A stretch of 20,241 nucleotides of DNA from JBBTWV01 sp038062615. Its GTDB lineage: Bacteria; Patescibacteriota; Gracilibacteria; UBA1369; UM-FILTER-53-11. The stretch is from NCBI GenBank assembly GCA_038062615.1, contig JBBTWV010000022.1:1-20241 (forward strand), in the 5' to 3' direction. Each line of letters starts with the position of its first letter. The stretch's first letter is position 1. The position numbers and the translations under genes are program-made. The notes beneath the pieces were generated by a model. That model did no database searches, was not told the DNA's origin, and saw only the letters and a program-made list of their open reading frames with translations. Of the stretch, positions 11,834 to 20,180 are shown piece after piece.

Positions 11834-13411
11834 ATGGATGATATTCCTCGCAGTTTTTGGTACCGAGTCTTTGAGGCGCTCCCAGGCGCGGTGAGCTGGA
11901 GCATTCTCATTGGGCCATTCATCGCTTCTTTTTGGTTTCCGCGTGCCGTAGCCATTTTTATCACGATGTATGTCCTGCTGTGGTTTTTAAGATCGCTAAA
12001 ATCCAGCATTTTTTTGGTTTTTTCGTATCGCAAAAGCCGCAAGTTTGAAACGCTCAACTGGAATCACCTCCTCCAATTTTTTACGGATGCGGCGCCTGCA
12101 GCTCACACCTCCCTGGAAAAAGAAACGGCGGAACGCACGAGTTTTTTACGCGGAGATGGAAAGTTTAAAAAATGGACGGACATCTACCACGTCGTCATCA
12201 TCGCCACTTATAAAGAAGAAAAAGAAATTTTAGAAACCACGATTGATGCCCTGCGGCAGGTGGATTATCCGCTGGATAAAATTATTTTGGTACTGGCCAC
12301 AGAAGAACGCGACCGCATGCGCGCGCTGACGAATGCCGCCTACCTCACCGAGCGTTTTTCGCGTACCTTTGGCCAGTTTCACCACATTATGCATCCAGCC
12401 AATGTGCCAGGGGAGATCGCCGGCAAGGGCGCCAATATTAGCCATGCAGGGCAAAAAATTGCCGCTATTTTAAAGGACCAAGGCATTGATTTTAGTTCCG
12501 TGCTGGTAACCAGCCTGGATGCCGATAACCGTCCGCATCCTCAATATTTTGAAGTTCTCACGTACCACTACTTAATGGAACCGAAGCGGGACAAAAGAAG
12601 CTTTCAGCCGCTCGCCTATTTCTACAATAATATTTGGGAAGTTCCATTCACTAATCGCCTTATTGCTCTGGCCAATACGTTTTGGTTTCTGGCGGAATCG
12701 GGTGAGTCGCATCATCTTTTTAACGCCTCCGTGTACGCTCAAAGTTTAAAAATGCTATCGGAGGTGAATTTTTGGTCGCGGCAAACTATCGTGGAGGATC
12801 TCCACCAATTTTGGCGTGCGTATTTTCATTACCATGGCGACCACGAAGTCATTCCACTTTTTATTCCGGTGTATCAGGATGCGCTACAAAATCGAACGTA
12901 TTTTACGAGTTTGATTGGGCAGTATCGTCAGCTTCGTCGCTGGGCCTGGGGCGCTTCTGAAATCCCTTACGCTTTTTTTAAAGCCTGGAAGCACCGCCAG
13001 AAGCTTCCCGTGTATAGGACCATTTCTCGTCTCACCTATCTTTGCTACCTCCAAATTACATGGGCCACGGCGCCCATCATCATTCTTTTTAACACCGCCA
13101 TTCCCACACTCCTTAATCCAAAATTCGCACACTCTATTTTTGCTTTTAACCTCTCTCAAGTTCTCAGCGTCATATTTTTGCTTATGACTATCGGCATCGT
13201 GATATCTCTTTTTATGTCTCTCATCGCGCTTCCCCGCCCGCGCGGCCGCTTTAGCGGAATTCAGTTTGCCTCAGCGCTCTTGCAGTGGATCCTCCTCCCC
13301 TTCGTCACCATTATTTACGGCTCTATTCCAGCCATTGATGCGCAAACACGGCTCATGATAAATAAGCCGCTGGGGTTTGGTGTTACGGAAAAGATTAGGA
13401 AGATAAACTAA
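11834..13411 (+). CDS. Membrane GT2 glycosyltransferase (cellulose-synthase-like)
   Basis: A 525-aa processive-type family 2 glycosyltransferase. Two N-terminal membrane helices (about 18-63) precede the cytosolic GT-A domain: VVIIATYKEEKEIL, the DxD metal site SLDADNRP (Asp229-Asp231), the catalytic VEDLHQFWRAYF (Glu321, Asp322) and the QLRRW acceptor motif (366-370). Several C-terminal helices follow (about 395-505). It should polymerise or transfer sugar across the inner membrane; the donor sugar is unknown. ATG 11834 is chosen because the 44-codon open extension back to 11702 is simply the foldback element read through. No Shine-Dalgarno site is present, so initiation depends on element-derived sequence or on a leader not visible here. 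Confidence 0.9.
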   Translation: MDDIPRSFWYRVFEALPGAVSWSILIGPFIASFWFPRAVAIFITMYVLLWFLRSLKSSIFLVFSYRKSRKFETLNWNHLLQFFTDAAPAAHTSLEKETAERTSFLRGDGKFKKWTDIYHVVIIATYKEEKEILETTIDALRQVDYPLDKIILVLATEERDRMRALTNAAYLTERFSRTFGQFHHIMHPANVPGEIAGKGANISHAGQKIAAILKDQGIDFSSVLVTSLDADNRPHPQYFEVLTYHYLMEPKRDKRSFQPLAYFYNNIWEVPFTNRLIALANTFWFLAESGESHHLFNASVYAQSLKMLSEVNFWSRQTIVEDLHQFWRAYFHYHGDHEVIPLFIPVYQDALQNRTYFTSLIGQYRQLRRWAWGASEIPYAFFKAWKHRQKLPVYRTISRLTYLCYLQITWATAPIIILFNTAIPTLLNPKFAHSIFAFNLSQVLSVIFLLMTIGIVISLFMSLIALPRPRGRFSGIQFASALLQWILLPFVTIIYGSIPAIDAQTRLMINKPLGFGVTEKIRKIN

Positions 13412-13425
13412 GATATAATAAACAT

Positions 13426-14349
13426 ATGATTCAAATACTCACCGTAATTGCACCGCTGTTTCTTATAATTTTTGCAAGCGCATTGCTTCAAAAATTCAAA
13501 AATATTGGAGACCATTGGTCGGTGGTTTTAAACGAATTTGCCTTAAAAATCGGCTTGCCGGTGCTGATTTTTTCCGCGCTCTCAAAAGCTCCTTTCTCTT
13601 TTTCAGCAGAATCAAAACTCATCATCGCCAATTCTCTATTCATATTAGCCAGTTTCGCCCTGGCCTTTTTAATAGGAAAAATTTTGCGACTTGGAAAACA
13701 AATGTTCCGAACACTCTTTATTTGCTTTGTCTTTGGCAACGTCGCGTACCTTGGAATACCAGTACTCACTCAGACCGCAAGCATGGGAATACTCTCAACT
13801 GCCAGCCTTATTGTGGCTGTCTATTTATTCTGGCTGTTTTCCGTTGGAATAGGATATTTGGACTATTCTATAGAAAAAAATAAAAAGGCGATTGCTCAAA
13901 ACATCATTAAAAATCTGCTAAAAAATCCGCTTCTAATATCCGTCATCCTAGGGATAGTGATAGGAAGTTTAAAAATCACACTTCCTGCTATCTTGCTAAA
14001 GTCATTGGACATGATTACCGCATCGGTAACGCCAACCGTGCTCATTGTAATAGGGCTTTTTATTGGCAAATCCAAGTTCGGTAAACTAATAGAATGGATT
14101 CCCATACTCTTGTTCTCGCTCCTCACCCTTGCGATATTACCGGCGGGTTTTTACTTTGGCGTAAAAATTTTAGGATTTTCTCCGTCTCAATTTTCAAGCT
14201 CCATAATACAGGCCGCCATGCCGCTCGCCATAACTCCTTTTGCCCTAGCAGATCAATATAACCTCAACAAAGTATTCATCGCACGCTCAATCGTATTAAG
14301 CACCATACTTTCCGTGATATCTCTCCCTTTTTGGATTTCAATTTTATAA
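13426..14349 (+). CDS. AEC-family (auxin efflux carrier type) permease
   Basis: A 307-aa integral membrane protein with about ten hydrophobic helices in two halves, as usual for the AEC family. Seen: LNEFALKIGLPVLIFSALSKAPF in helix 2, VFGNVAYLGIPVLTQ in the first half, TPTVLIVIGLFIG near the middle and IQAAMPLAITPFALADQYN in the penultimate helix. The (G/A)xPxxP-type and AMP-A segments are typical. The transported organic anion is unknown. It begins 14 bp after the glycosyltransferase. A TATAAT at 13414-13419 ends 6 bp before the ATG, but there is no good -35. It converges on topA with only 21 bp between stops and no obvious terminator. Confidence 0.85.
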   Translation: MIQILTVIAPLFLIIFASALLQKFKNIGDHWSVVLNEFALKIGLPVLIFSALSKAPFSFSAESKLIIANSLFILASFALAFLIGKILRLGKQMFRTLFICFVFGNVAYLGIPVLTQTASMGILSTASLIVAVYLFWLFSVGIGYLDYSIEKNKKAIAQNIIKNLLKNPLLISVILGIVIGSLKITLPAILLKSLDMITASVTPTVLIVIGLFIGKSKFGKLIEWIPILLFSLLTLAILPAGFYFGVKILGFSPSQFSSSIIQAAMPLAITPFALADQYNLNKVFIARSIVLSTILSVISLPFWISIL

Positions 14350-14370
14350 ACGGCACGAGGCGACCTTCCC

Positions 14371-16620
14371 TTATTCCTTCTCCCCGGAACACGTTAAACA
14401 CTTCTCCCCGGCGTCTTTGGTCTGCACCACCACTCCCTTGCTGCACGTTTCACAGTTTTTGATGGGCTTGTCCCAGGTGGCGAATTTACATTTAGGATAA
14501 CGGCCACAGCCATAAAATGGACGGCCGCCTTTGCGAGTGTGGCGCTCGATGAGCTGTCCTTCTCCACAACCGGAGCATTTTACGCCGGTAGAAATCACAA
14601 TGGACTCAAGATTTTTACACTCCGGATACCCCGTGCATCCCAAAAAGTTCCCAAAACGACCGCGCTTAATGGCCATGGGCTTGCCGCACTTAGCACATTT
14701 TTTATCGGCCAGCTTTTTTTCTAATTCAATCTGCTCCGGTGATTTTTCTTCTTCATGCAACGGCTTGGCATTCTTGCAGGTTGGATAGTTGGAACATGAA
14801 AGGAACTTTCCAAATCGTCCCAATTTAATCACCATCGGCTGGCCGCACTTATCGCATATCTCCTTGGTTTCTTCGTTTACGATGTCCTCTTTTTTGAGTG
14901 TCTCTTCCTTCTCCACAATTACCTTATGAAACGGCCCATAAAAATCCTTAATCACCGGCACCCAGTCGCGTTTTCCTTCGGCAATCGCATCCAGGTCCTC
15001 TTCCATCTTGGCGGTAAATTTGTAATCCACCACATCCGGGAAGTGCTTCACCAAAACATCGTTCACCACCTCGCCGGTATCGGTTGGGATGAGCTGCTTT
15101 TTATCCTTCTTGATATATCCGCGCTCAACAATCGTAGAAATCGTCGGCGCATACGTACTTGGACGGCCAATACCCTCAGACTCCAATTTTTTCACCAAGC
15201 TGGCTTCAGTATATCGTGGCGGCGGCTTGGTAAAGTGCTGAGCCGGTTCCAATTTTTGCAGATCCAAAACTTCACCTTCTTTTAAGTTCGGCAATAACTT
15301 TTCCTGCTCCTCAAGCTCTTCTTCTGGATTATCCTTGCCCTCGGTATAGGCCTTCATAAAGCCCGCAAAAAGAATCGTCTGACCCGTAGCGCGGAAGGTA
15401 TAGGGCAAAACCGTTCCCGATTTTTCGGCCAAAATATCAGCACCAACCTGCTCCAATAAAGCCTCTTTCATCTGGCAGGCAATGGTTCGCATCCAAATAA
15501 GTTCATAAAGCCGCAGCTGATCTTTATCCAAAAACTCTTTAAGAGCGTGTGGAAGAATAGAAAGATCCACTGGACGAATGGCCTCGTGAGCTTCTTGTGC
15601 GCCTTTTTTGCTCTTATAGAGGCGTGGCGCTTCAAGCCCGTAATCTTTGCCAAACTCCTTGCCAATAACTTCTTGAGACTGTGTGAGCGCCGTCTGTGAA
15701 AGATTCACCGAGTCGGTTCTCATATAAGTAATAATACCCATCGTCTCTCCAAAAACATCCACACCTTCATACATGCGCTGTGCCAACGTCATGGTTTTTT
15801 TGACGGAGAAACCCAGTTTACGAGCCGCTTCTTGCTGCAATGTTGAAGTTGTAAAAGGAGGAGGAGGCGTGCGCTTCATCTCCTTTTTATCGAGCGAGAG
15901 CACTTTATGCGTGGCACTTTCCAGATTTTTTAAAATTTCATCGGCGGATTTCCCATCCAAAATCTCCGCCTTTTTAGCGGCGATTTTATTAAGGAGAGCA
16001 GAAAATTCTTTTTTCTCATGTTGATAAGTCGCCGTAATGCTCCAATATTCTTCCGGTTTAAAAGCCTTAATTTCGCGTTCACGCTCAACAATAAACCGCA
16101 CCGCCACGCTCTGCACACGGCCAGCCGAAAGTCCGTAACGAATTTTTTTCCAAAGAAGCGGAGAAAGTTCATAACCCACCAAGCGATCCAAAATACGACG
16201 AGCCTGCTGGGCATCAATAAGGTGGTGATCCAGTTTACGAGGAGTTTCTAGCGCGTGCAAAATGGCCGGCTTGGTAATTTCATGGAAGACAATGCGCTTT
16301 ACGCGAGCATCCTCTTCAAGCTTGAGGGCACTTAATAAGTGCCAACCAATCGCCTCTCCTTCGCGGTCCTCATCAGTCGCCAGCCAAATAGCCGTTTTAG
16401 CGCCGATTTGCGAACTCAGCTCCTTAATAATCTTCTTTTTATCCGCTGACACGGCATAAGTAGGTTCAAAATTCTTGTCTACGGCAATGCCCATCTTGGA
16501 TTTTGGAAGATCACGCACATGGCCCATAGAAGCCATTACGACATACTCCTTCCCCACAAACTTGGAAATCGTTTTGGCCTTGGCCGGGGACTCTACAATA
16601 ATAAGGTTCTTGGCAGTCAT
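14371..16620 (-). CDS. topA: DNA topoisomerase I (type IA)
   Basis: A 749-aa enzyme relaxing negative supercoils. The Toprim domain spans residues 1-115 (LIIVESPAKAKTI with Glu10, and TDEDREGEA with Asp83/Asp85). The core follows, with IDAQQARRILDRLVGYELSPLLW, SAGRVQSVAVR and catalytic Tyr299 in GIITYMRTDSVNLS. The C-terminal 160 or so residues carry at least three four-cysteine zinc ribbons (CDKCGQP...CSNYPTC, CAKCGKP...CTGYPEC, CSGCGEG...CGRYPKC), and the end adds CETC...CLTC as a fourth, shorter ribbon. Length and layout are normal. It is divergent from HU and has a good promoter at 16722-16749. Confidence 0.97.
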   Translation of the reverse strand: MTAKNLIIVESPAKAKTISKFVGKEYVVMASMGHVRDLPKSKMGIAVDKNFEPTYAVSADKKKIIKELSSQIGAKTAIWLATDEDREGEAIGWHLLSALKLEEDARVKRIVFHEITKPAILHALETPRKLDHHLIDAQQARRILDRLVGYELSPLLWKKIRYGLSAGRVQSVAVRFIVEREREIKAFKPEEYWSITATYQHEKKEFSALLNKIAAKKAEILDGKSADEILKNLESATHKVLSLDKKEMKRTPPPPFTTSTLQQEAARKLGFSVKKTMTLAQRMYEGVDVFGETMGIITYMRTDSVNLSQTALTQSQEVIGKEFGKDYGLEAPRLYKSKKGAQEAHEAIRPVDLSILPHALKEFLDKDQLRLYELIWMRTIACQMKEALLEQVGADILAEKSGTVLPYTFRATGQTILFAGFMKAYTEGKDNPEEELEEQEKLLPNLKEGEVLDLQKLEPAQHFTKPPPRYTEASLVKKLESEGIGRPSTYAPTISTIVERGYIKKDKKQLIPTDTGEVVNDVLVKHFPDVVDYKFTAKMEEDLDAIAEGKRDWVPVIKDFYGPFHKVIVEKEETLKKEDIVNEETKEICDKCGQPMVIKLGRFGKFLSCSNYPTCKNAKPLHEEEKSPEQIELEKKLADKKCAKCGKPMAIKRGRFGNFLGCTGYPECKNLESIVISTGVKCSGCGEGQLIERHTRKGGRPFYGCGRYPKCKFATWDKPIKNCETCSKGVVVQTKDAGEKCLTCSGEKE

Positions 16621-16721
16621 GGACTTTAGGGTACAGGGACGCGGCAGAAAAAGTCAAAATTCAAAAATTCTAGGAACTATTTGTAATACGAATTTTTATT
16701 TTTCATTGCGCCTGATTCAGG

Positions 16722-16749
16722 ATTATAGCACAATCATTTTCCTTTTCAA
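16722..16749 (-). promoter_or_regulatory. topA promoter with extended -10
   Basis: On the minus strand TTGAAA (16749-16744), a 16-bp spacer and TATAAT (16727-16722), the latter preceded by TGC, which makes an extended -10. The leader to the topA ATG is about 95 nt, AT-rich, and without a Shine-Dalgarno site. The stretch 16621-16992 has no gene and otherwise holds the HU promoter and short repeats. Confidence 0.7.
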
Positions 16750-16839
16750 ATAGGCGAAAACTCGTCATTTATAAAAATGCTGATTTTTGACGCATGCTAA
16801 AAATGGCTTTCTTATCAAGAGAACGCCGCATCGCGCCAA

Positions 16840-16870
16840 TTGATTTTCAAAAATCAAAAACCGATTTTTG
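16840..16870. repeat. Competing short inverted repeats upstream of HU
   Basis: TTGATTT (16840-16846) pairs with AAATCAA (16851-16857), while CAAAAATC (16848-16855) pairs with GATTTTTG (16863-16870). The middle segment can use only one partner at a time. Another GATTTTTG lies at 16782-16789. The HU promoter is downstream of this, so a role in HU attenuation is unlikely. Confidence 0.4.
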
Positions 16871-16918
16871 CTTCAAATAACACCTAAAAACAACAATGGC
16901 GCTACTTTTTCTTTTTGC

Positions 16919-16946
16919 TTGCATGGCCGCGCGGCATTCCTATAAT
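16919..16946 (+). promoter_or_regulatory. Promoter for the HU gene
   Basis: A consensus TATAAT (16941-16946) with a weak -35, TTGCAT (16919-16924), at 16-bp spacing. The leader of about 40 nt is almost entirely A/T and pyrimidine-rich (TTTAACTTATTGC before the ATG), with no Shine-Dalgarno site. Confidence 0.6.
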
Positions 16947-16992
16947 AGTGCTAGTTTCTTTTCATTTATTATTTTTTAACTTATTGCTTTTT

Positions 16993-17268
16993 ATGACAAA
17001 GCAAGATCTCGTGAATGCTGCAGCTACGGCCGCCAGCGTCACAAAGCGTCAGGCTTCGGAGGTTCTCGAAGCAGTACTCGGTTCTATTACTAAGTCTCTC
17101 AAGAAGGGAGAGAACGTAACGGTTACAGGTTTCGGTACGTTCCGCATTTCAAAGCGTGCCGCCCGCATGGGCGTGAATCCTCGCAACCCAGGCGAGAGAC
17201 TCAAGATCCCAGCCATGAAGCTTCCAGCTTTCAAGGCCGGCAAATCTCTCAAGGACGCTGTAAGATAG
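16993..17268 (+). CDS. HU/IHF-family DNA-binding protein
   Basis: A 91-aa nucleoid protein that bends and compacts DNA as a dimer. The full fold is visible: helices TKQDLVNAAATAASVTKRQASEVLEAVLGSI, the VTVTGFGTFRI strand, the DNA-inserting arm RMGVNPRNPGERLKIPA with the key proline, and the PAFKAGKSLKDAV tail. ATG 16993 is chosen: the frame is open 26 codons further up, but that part crosses the promoter and reads as hydrophobic junk. Whether it behaves as HU or IHF cannot be told. It is a single gene with its own promoter and a strong terminator, divergent from topA, and probably highly expressed. Confidence 0.96.
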   Translation: MTKQDLVNAAATAASVTKRQASEVLEAVLGSITKSLKKGENVTVTGFGTFRISKRAARMGVNPRNPGERLKIPAMKLPAFKAGKSLKDAVR

Positions 17269-17284
17269 TCTTTGCATTGGAAAT

Positions 17285-17335
17285 AAAATCCCCTTTGGAT
17301 TGGCGGGCTCAGCCTGACACCTAAGGGGATTTTTG
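17285..17335 (+). terminator. Terminator after the HU gene
   Basis: AAAATCCCCTT (17285-17295) pairs perfectly over 11 bp with AAGGGGATTTT (17323-17333) and is followed by a further T. The 27-nt loop contains a smaller GGCTCAGCC-type symmetry. It lies 16 bp after the HU stop. Confidence 0.85.
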
Positions 17336-17349
17336 ATAGAGTAAACGGC

Positions 17350-17994
17350 ATGGATGCCTCATCACATCATGACAGTGAGAACGAAATTGCGGAACGCATA
17401 CTTTTTGGCAATAACCATCATAAAGAAGAACCCGAGGACGAACGCGTGGACGAAGAGCTAAAAAATTCCGCAAAAGAGCTTAAGGGTATTGATTTCCAGG
17501 ATGTTACGCACCTGCTTACGGCTCTTGCTGAAGCGCTTAAAAACCGTGATGATCAAAAAACCGAAGCGCTCTTATGGCAGCTGGATCAAAGCGAGCCGCT
17601 CATCAATTTGCGAAATTGGTGGGATCGCCGCAGTTCCATCGTGCAAAAATATTTGAATAACTTCTCCCTCTTCGCGCCGCTTTTTAATGGGCTAGTGATG
17701 TTTGGATTTTTGGATTTAAAAGGGATTACAATGGAAGAAATTGATAAGCGCTCGGACCTCATTACTAAAATCGGCATACCTGCGGAAAAGGCTGGAGTTC
17801 ACATTGCCGGATTTTTGATGGCGGAAATTCTACCGTTCAAGCCGCTCATTAATGTGTGTATTGCATTGCAGGAGCACGGGTACGCCTTTGCCAAAAAGAG
17901 CCGGCACTATTTGGCACGGCGGAGAGAACAAGAAGCGGCTATAGAAAAGAGAAAAAAACACCATTCCGAGCAAAGTTTAGATGCCGCGGCGTAA
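17350..17994 (+). CDS. Unknown 214-aa protein
   Basis: Not recognised. Residues 1-45 are strongly acidic with His pairs (ASSHHDSENE, NNHHKEEPEDERVDEEL). The middle is helical (DVTHLLTALAEALKNRDD, then EALLWQLDQSEPLINLRNWWDRR). Two moderately hydrophobic stretches, SLFAPLFNGLVMFGFLDL and VHIAGFLMAEILPFKPLINVC, could be amphipathic or membrane-touching helices but are broken by charges. The tail is basic (RHYLARRREQEAAIEKRKKHH) and then alanine-rich. It starts 15 bp after the HU terminator, and no clear promoter was found. It converges with the gene ending at 18028. It may be a lineage-specific membrane-peripheral protein; that is speculation. Confidence 0.7.
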   Translation: MDASSHHDSENEIAERILFGNNHHKEEPEDERVDEELKNSAKELKGIDFQDVTHLLTALAEALKNRDDQKTEALLWQLDQSEPLINLRNWWDRRSSIVQKYLNNFSLFAPLFNGLVMFGFLDLKGITMEEIDKRSDLITKIGIPAEKAGVHIAGFLMAEILPFKPLINVCIALQEHGYAFAKKSRHYLARRREQEAAIEKRKKHHSEQSLDAAA

Positions 17995-18027
17995 AAAATC
18001 GAATTGCTTAGCGGCAACAAAAAGTTG

Positions 18028-19923
18028 TCACTTTTCTTTATCCGTACGTGACCTCTGTACAAGCCCCCAAAATGGATTTCCTCTCTGCATTGTTCGCAAA
18101 TAGAGATCTTGATTAAAAATAACTTCAGGATCTGCCTGCACCTGCATCCTCTTGTTCTCGCCATAGATCCAAATTATTTCTAGGCTTCCGTCATTTCGTC
18201 GGACTACAAAGTCGCTCTTATCCCAATCATGGCAAAGCCCCTGGAATGCCTCCTCTGCGCTGGACGCCTGGTATTGCCGCAACCCTCCAGTCGCTAAAGA
18301 ATAGGCTGTATATACCCCCTCTGCTGCTGCTTCCACCCAAAAGCATTCTGCATGACTCCTATACGAATTCAGCTTGTTATCCATATTAATCACGATGGCG
18401 TGTTTCCCTTGCAGCTGGAGGATCCGCTGGGCTAAAAATGCATGATCTTCACAATCACCCGACATCTTTCCCAATCCCAGCCTCTGCACCGTCTGCTCCG
18501 GTGTCTGCCAATAATCTCCATAATATTCTTCAATACCTCTCGTAAGAGGGTCGTCTTCCCGCGGAGAATCAAATGTGTACATCACACATGTACGCAAAAA
18601 AACGGAGAGTTTTTGAGGAGTATCGAGATTGTTAGCAAGCGACTGGAGATACTGTTGCGGCGTGAGGTCCGGTTGCTCGATTCGTTCCTTATCAAGGGTC
18701 GAGACCCAATGGCCATTCTTTCCCTCAACATATGTTGAAAAAAGGCCGAGCAATTCTTTATCTTCTTGGTCATATTTGCACTTTATGGGCACGCCATCTT
18801 CTAATCTATATGTTTCGTGCTTTAAAAAATGGCGCTCAACGACAACTCCGCCAGGATAGTGCTCAACTTCCCTTTCTCGTTGATCATCCCGGAACCAAGT
18901 TTTGATACCCATTTCAAAATGCCGGTACTGCGTATTTATTCTGACTCCATTATCTTCATGCTCATCCCGCTCAACTCTTGCGAGTTCATCCCAAAAAACA
19001 TGACGGAATCTGTAGGTTTCAACGGCAGCGCCATCATCACCATAAAAAGCAAGATGGTCGGTGCGTGGAAAACCACTGACGTCATAATCAAAAGTTGTTT
19101 CTTCCGAAGCTTGTCTGCCTTCAGGATCCACGTATCGTATTTTCAAAACTTCTTCCAACTGCCTCATCTCAGCAAACATCGCTTGGCACTGGGGAGTATC
19201 TTTCTTAAAAATACAAAAGCCCCTATCATATTCACTCTTTACCGCTTTCATTCTCGAAGCATCATTATTATTTGGACGCTGAACAACTTTAAGCACACCC
19301 AGCCTGGAGATACAAAAATCCCCGGAATAAAAACGAAAACCGTCCGGTGAGGTAAATTTTCCCTGGGGAATTTGAAAGGCAGTCTGTTCAGCGGCGTTTT
19401 GGAGACTTTTTGCTATATTTTCCGCAACATAGGGGATCTCATCAGCATCAAATGCTTTTGATATATAAAAAGTATATCCACGGTATTTCACCTCAACCGC
19501 CGATTCCTTGGGGAATAAGTAAGAAAACTCCATGGGAATTTGATCATAAAAGATCTCAACTCTCTCTAGAGTCATGGAATGGATCGCGATATGCTCATTC
19601 GCATCCAAAACCTTGGTAGAAAATTCGCTGTAGAGATTTTCAACCAAAACGCCCATCGCCATGCTCAAACTCCTCTCGGAGGAGTCGAGTCGCTGAAGCA
19701 TATGGTAGACCTGAGATACCTCGCTCTTAAAATCACTCAAGAGTTTATCTTTTTCTGATGTTGATTTCTTCAAATTCGATCGGCCAAATTGTCTTTCAAG
19801 AAGAGAAAGCGCTTTTTCAAATTCCACGGGATTCATGGCCGCAAGAACATCAATATCGGTTAAAAGCCGGACAACATCTTTTTGGTTTTCACTCGCTTCG
19901 GATGGTCTTTCCGGTGGTGACAT
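18028..19923 (-). CDS. Large protein with a C-terminal transglutaminase-like domain
   Basis: A 631-aa protein, with no signal peptide or membrane helix seen. The N-terminal 110 or so residues are helical and charged. Residues 120-410 are mixed and I cannot name them; they hold many aromatic/charged strands such as QYRHFEMGIKTWFRDDQ and YPGGVVVERHFLKHETYRLEDG. The C-terminal part matches the transglutaminase-like (papain-fold) pattern: MSGDCEDHAFLAQRILQLQG with candidate nucleophile Cys491, and SYRSHAECFWVEA with candidate His524. The aspartate usually found shortly after, in an LD-type strand, appears to be replaced (YSLATGG), so activity is uncertain. It lies 9 bp after the 70-aa gene and is probably in one operon with it. 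Target unknown. Confidence 0.75.
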   Translation of the reverse strand: MSPPERPSEASENQKDVVRLLTDIDVLAAMNPVEFEKALSLLERQFGRSNLKKSTSEKDKLLSDFKSEVSQVYHMLQRLDSSERSLSMAMGVLVENLYSEFSTKVLDANEHIAIHSMTLERVEIFYDQIPMEFSYLFPKESAVEVKYRGYTFYISKAFDADEIPYVAENIAKSLQNAAEQTAFQIPQGKFTSPDGFRFYSGDFCISRLGVLKVVQRPNNNDASRMKAVKSEYDRGFCIFKKDTPQCQAMFAEMRQLEEVLKIRYVDPEGRQASEETTFDYDVSGFPRTDHLAFYGDDGAAVETYRFRHVFWDELARVERDEHEDNGVRINTQYRHFEMGIKTWFRDDQREREVEHYPGGVVVERHFLKHETYRLEDGVPIKCKYDQEDKELLGLFSTYVEGKNGHWVSTLDKERIEQPDLTPQQYLQSLANNLDTPQKLSVFLRTCVMYTFDSPREDDPLTRGIEEYYGDYWQTPEQTVQRLGLGKMSGDCEDHAFLAQRILQLQGKHAIVINMDNKLNSYRSHAECFWVEAAAEGVYTAYSLATGGLRQYQASSAEEAFQGLCHDWDKSDFVVRRNDGSLEIIWIYGENKRMQVQADPEVIFNQDLYLRTMQRGNPFWGLVQRSRTDKEK

Positions 19924-19932
19924 AAAATTTTC

Positions 19933-20145
19933 TTAAGAAAGTTTTTTGGCGCTAAGACGCAGATCTCCTTTTGCTTTGAGCTTTAGCAAACTGAAATCTT
20001 TTTCTTTCATTAAAAGGGAAAATAACTTCTCCTTCTTTTCGGCGGAAAAACGTCCCAACTTTTTTAGAAGAAACTCCTTTTCCTCATCCAGCAAAAAAGG
20101 GGAGGCTTCAATGAGTTTTCTAAGAGTAAGATTGCTAAAAACCAT
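19933..20145 (-). CDS. Small basic helical protein, unknown, from a leaderless promoter
   Basis: A 70-aa, lysine- and leucine-rich, all-helical protein (SNLTLRKLIEASPFLLDEEKEFLLKK..., then SAEKKEKLFSLLMKEKDFSLLKLKAK). I do not recognise it. The start at 20145 is preferred over an in-frame ATG 20 codons upstream because a near-consensus promoter lies between them and its -10 ends 6 bp before this ATG. The downstream 631-aa gene begins 9 bp after its stop. The stop overlaps a perfect 12-bp palindrome, TTTCTTAAGAAA (19929-19940). It could be a small partner or regulator of the large protein; that rests on adjacency only. From 20181 to the right edge nothing recognisable is seen. Confidence 0.65.
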   Translation of the reverse strand: MVFSNLTLRKLIEASPFLLDEEKEFLLKKLGRFSAEKKEKLFSLLMKEKDFSLLKLKAKGDLRLSAKKLS

Positions 20146-20151
20146 CTTATA

Positions 20152-20180
20152 ATTATAAACTATTTTTGCGATTTTGGCAA
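20152..20180 (-). promoter_or_regulatory. Sigma70-type promoter placing the ATG at +1
   Basis: On the minus strand TTGCCA (20180-20175), a 17-bp spacer, then TATAAT (20157-20152). Six bases later comes the ATG at 20145, where transcription would be expected to start. This is the best case in the window for a leaderless mRNA. Confidence 0.7.

Noticed and set aside
16840..16870. Attenuator controlling HU
   Set aside because: The competing hairpins lie upstream of the HU promoter and so would not be in its mRNA.
16915..16992. 26-codon extension of the HU gene
   Set aside because: It crosses the TATAAT promoter box and encodes unrelated hydrophobic residues; HU proteins begin at MTKQDLV.
18013..18029. 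Terminator between the convergent genes at 17994 and 18028
   Set aside because: GGCAAC-AAAAA-GTTGTC is a short stem with a G-T pair and only a broken T-run; too weak to list.
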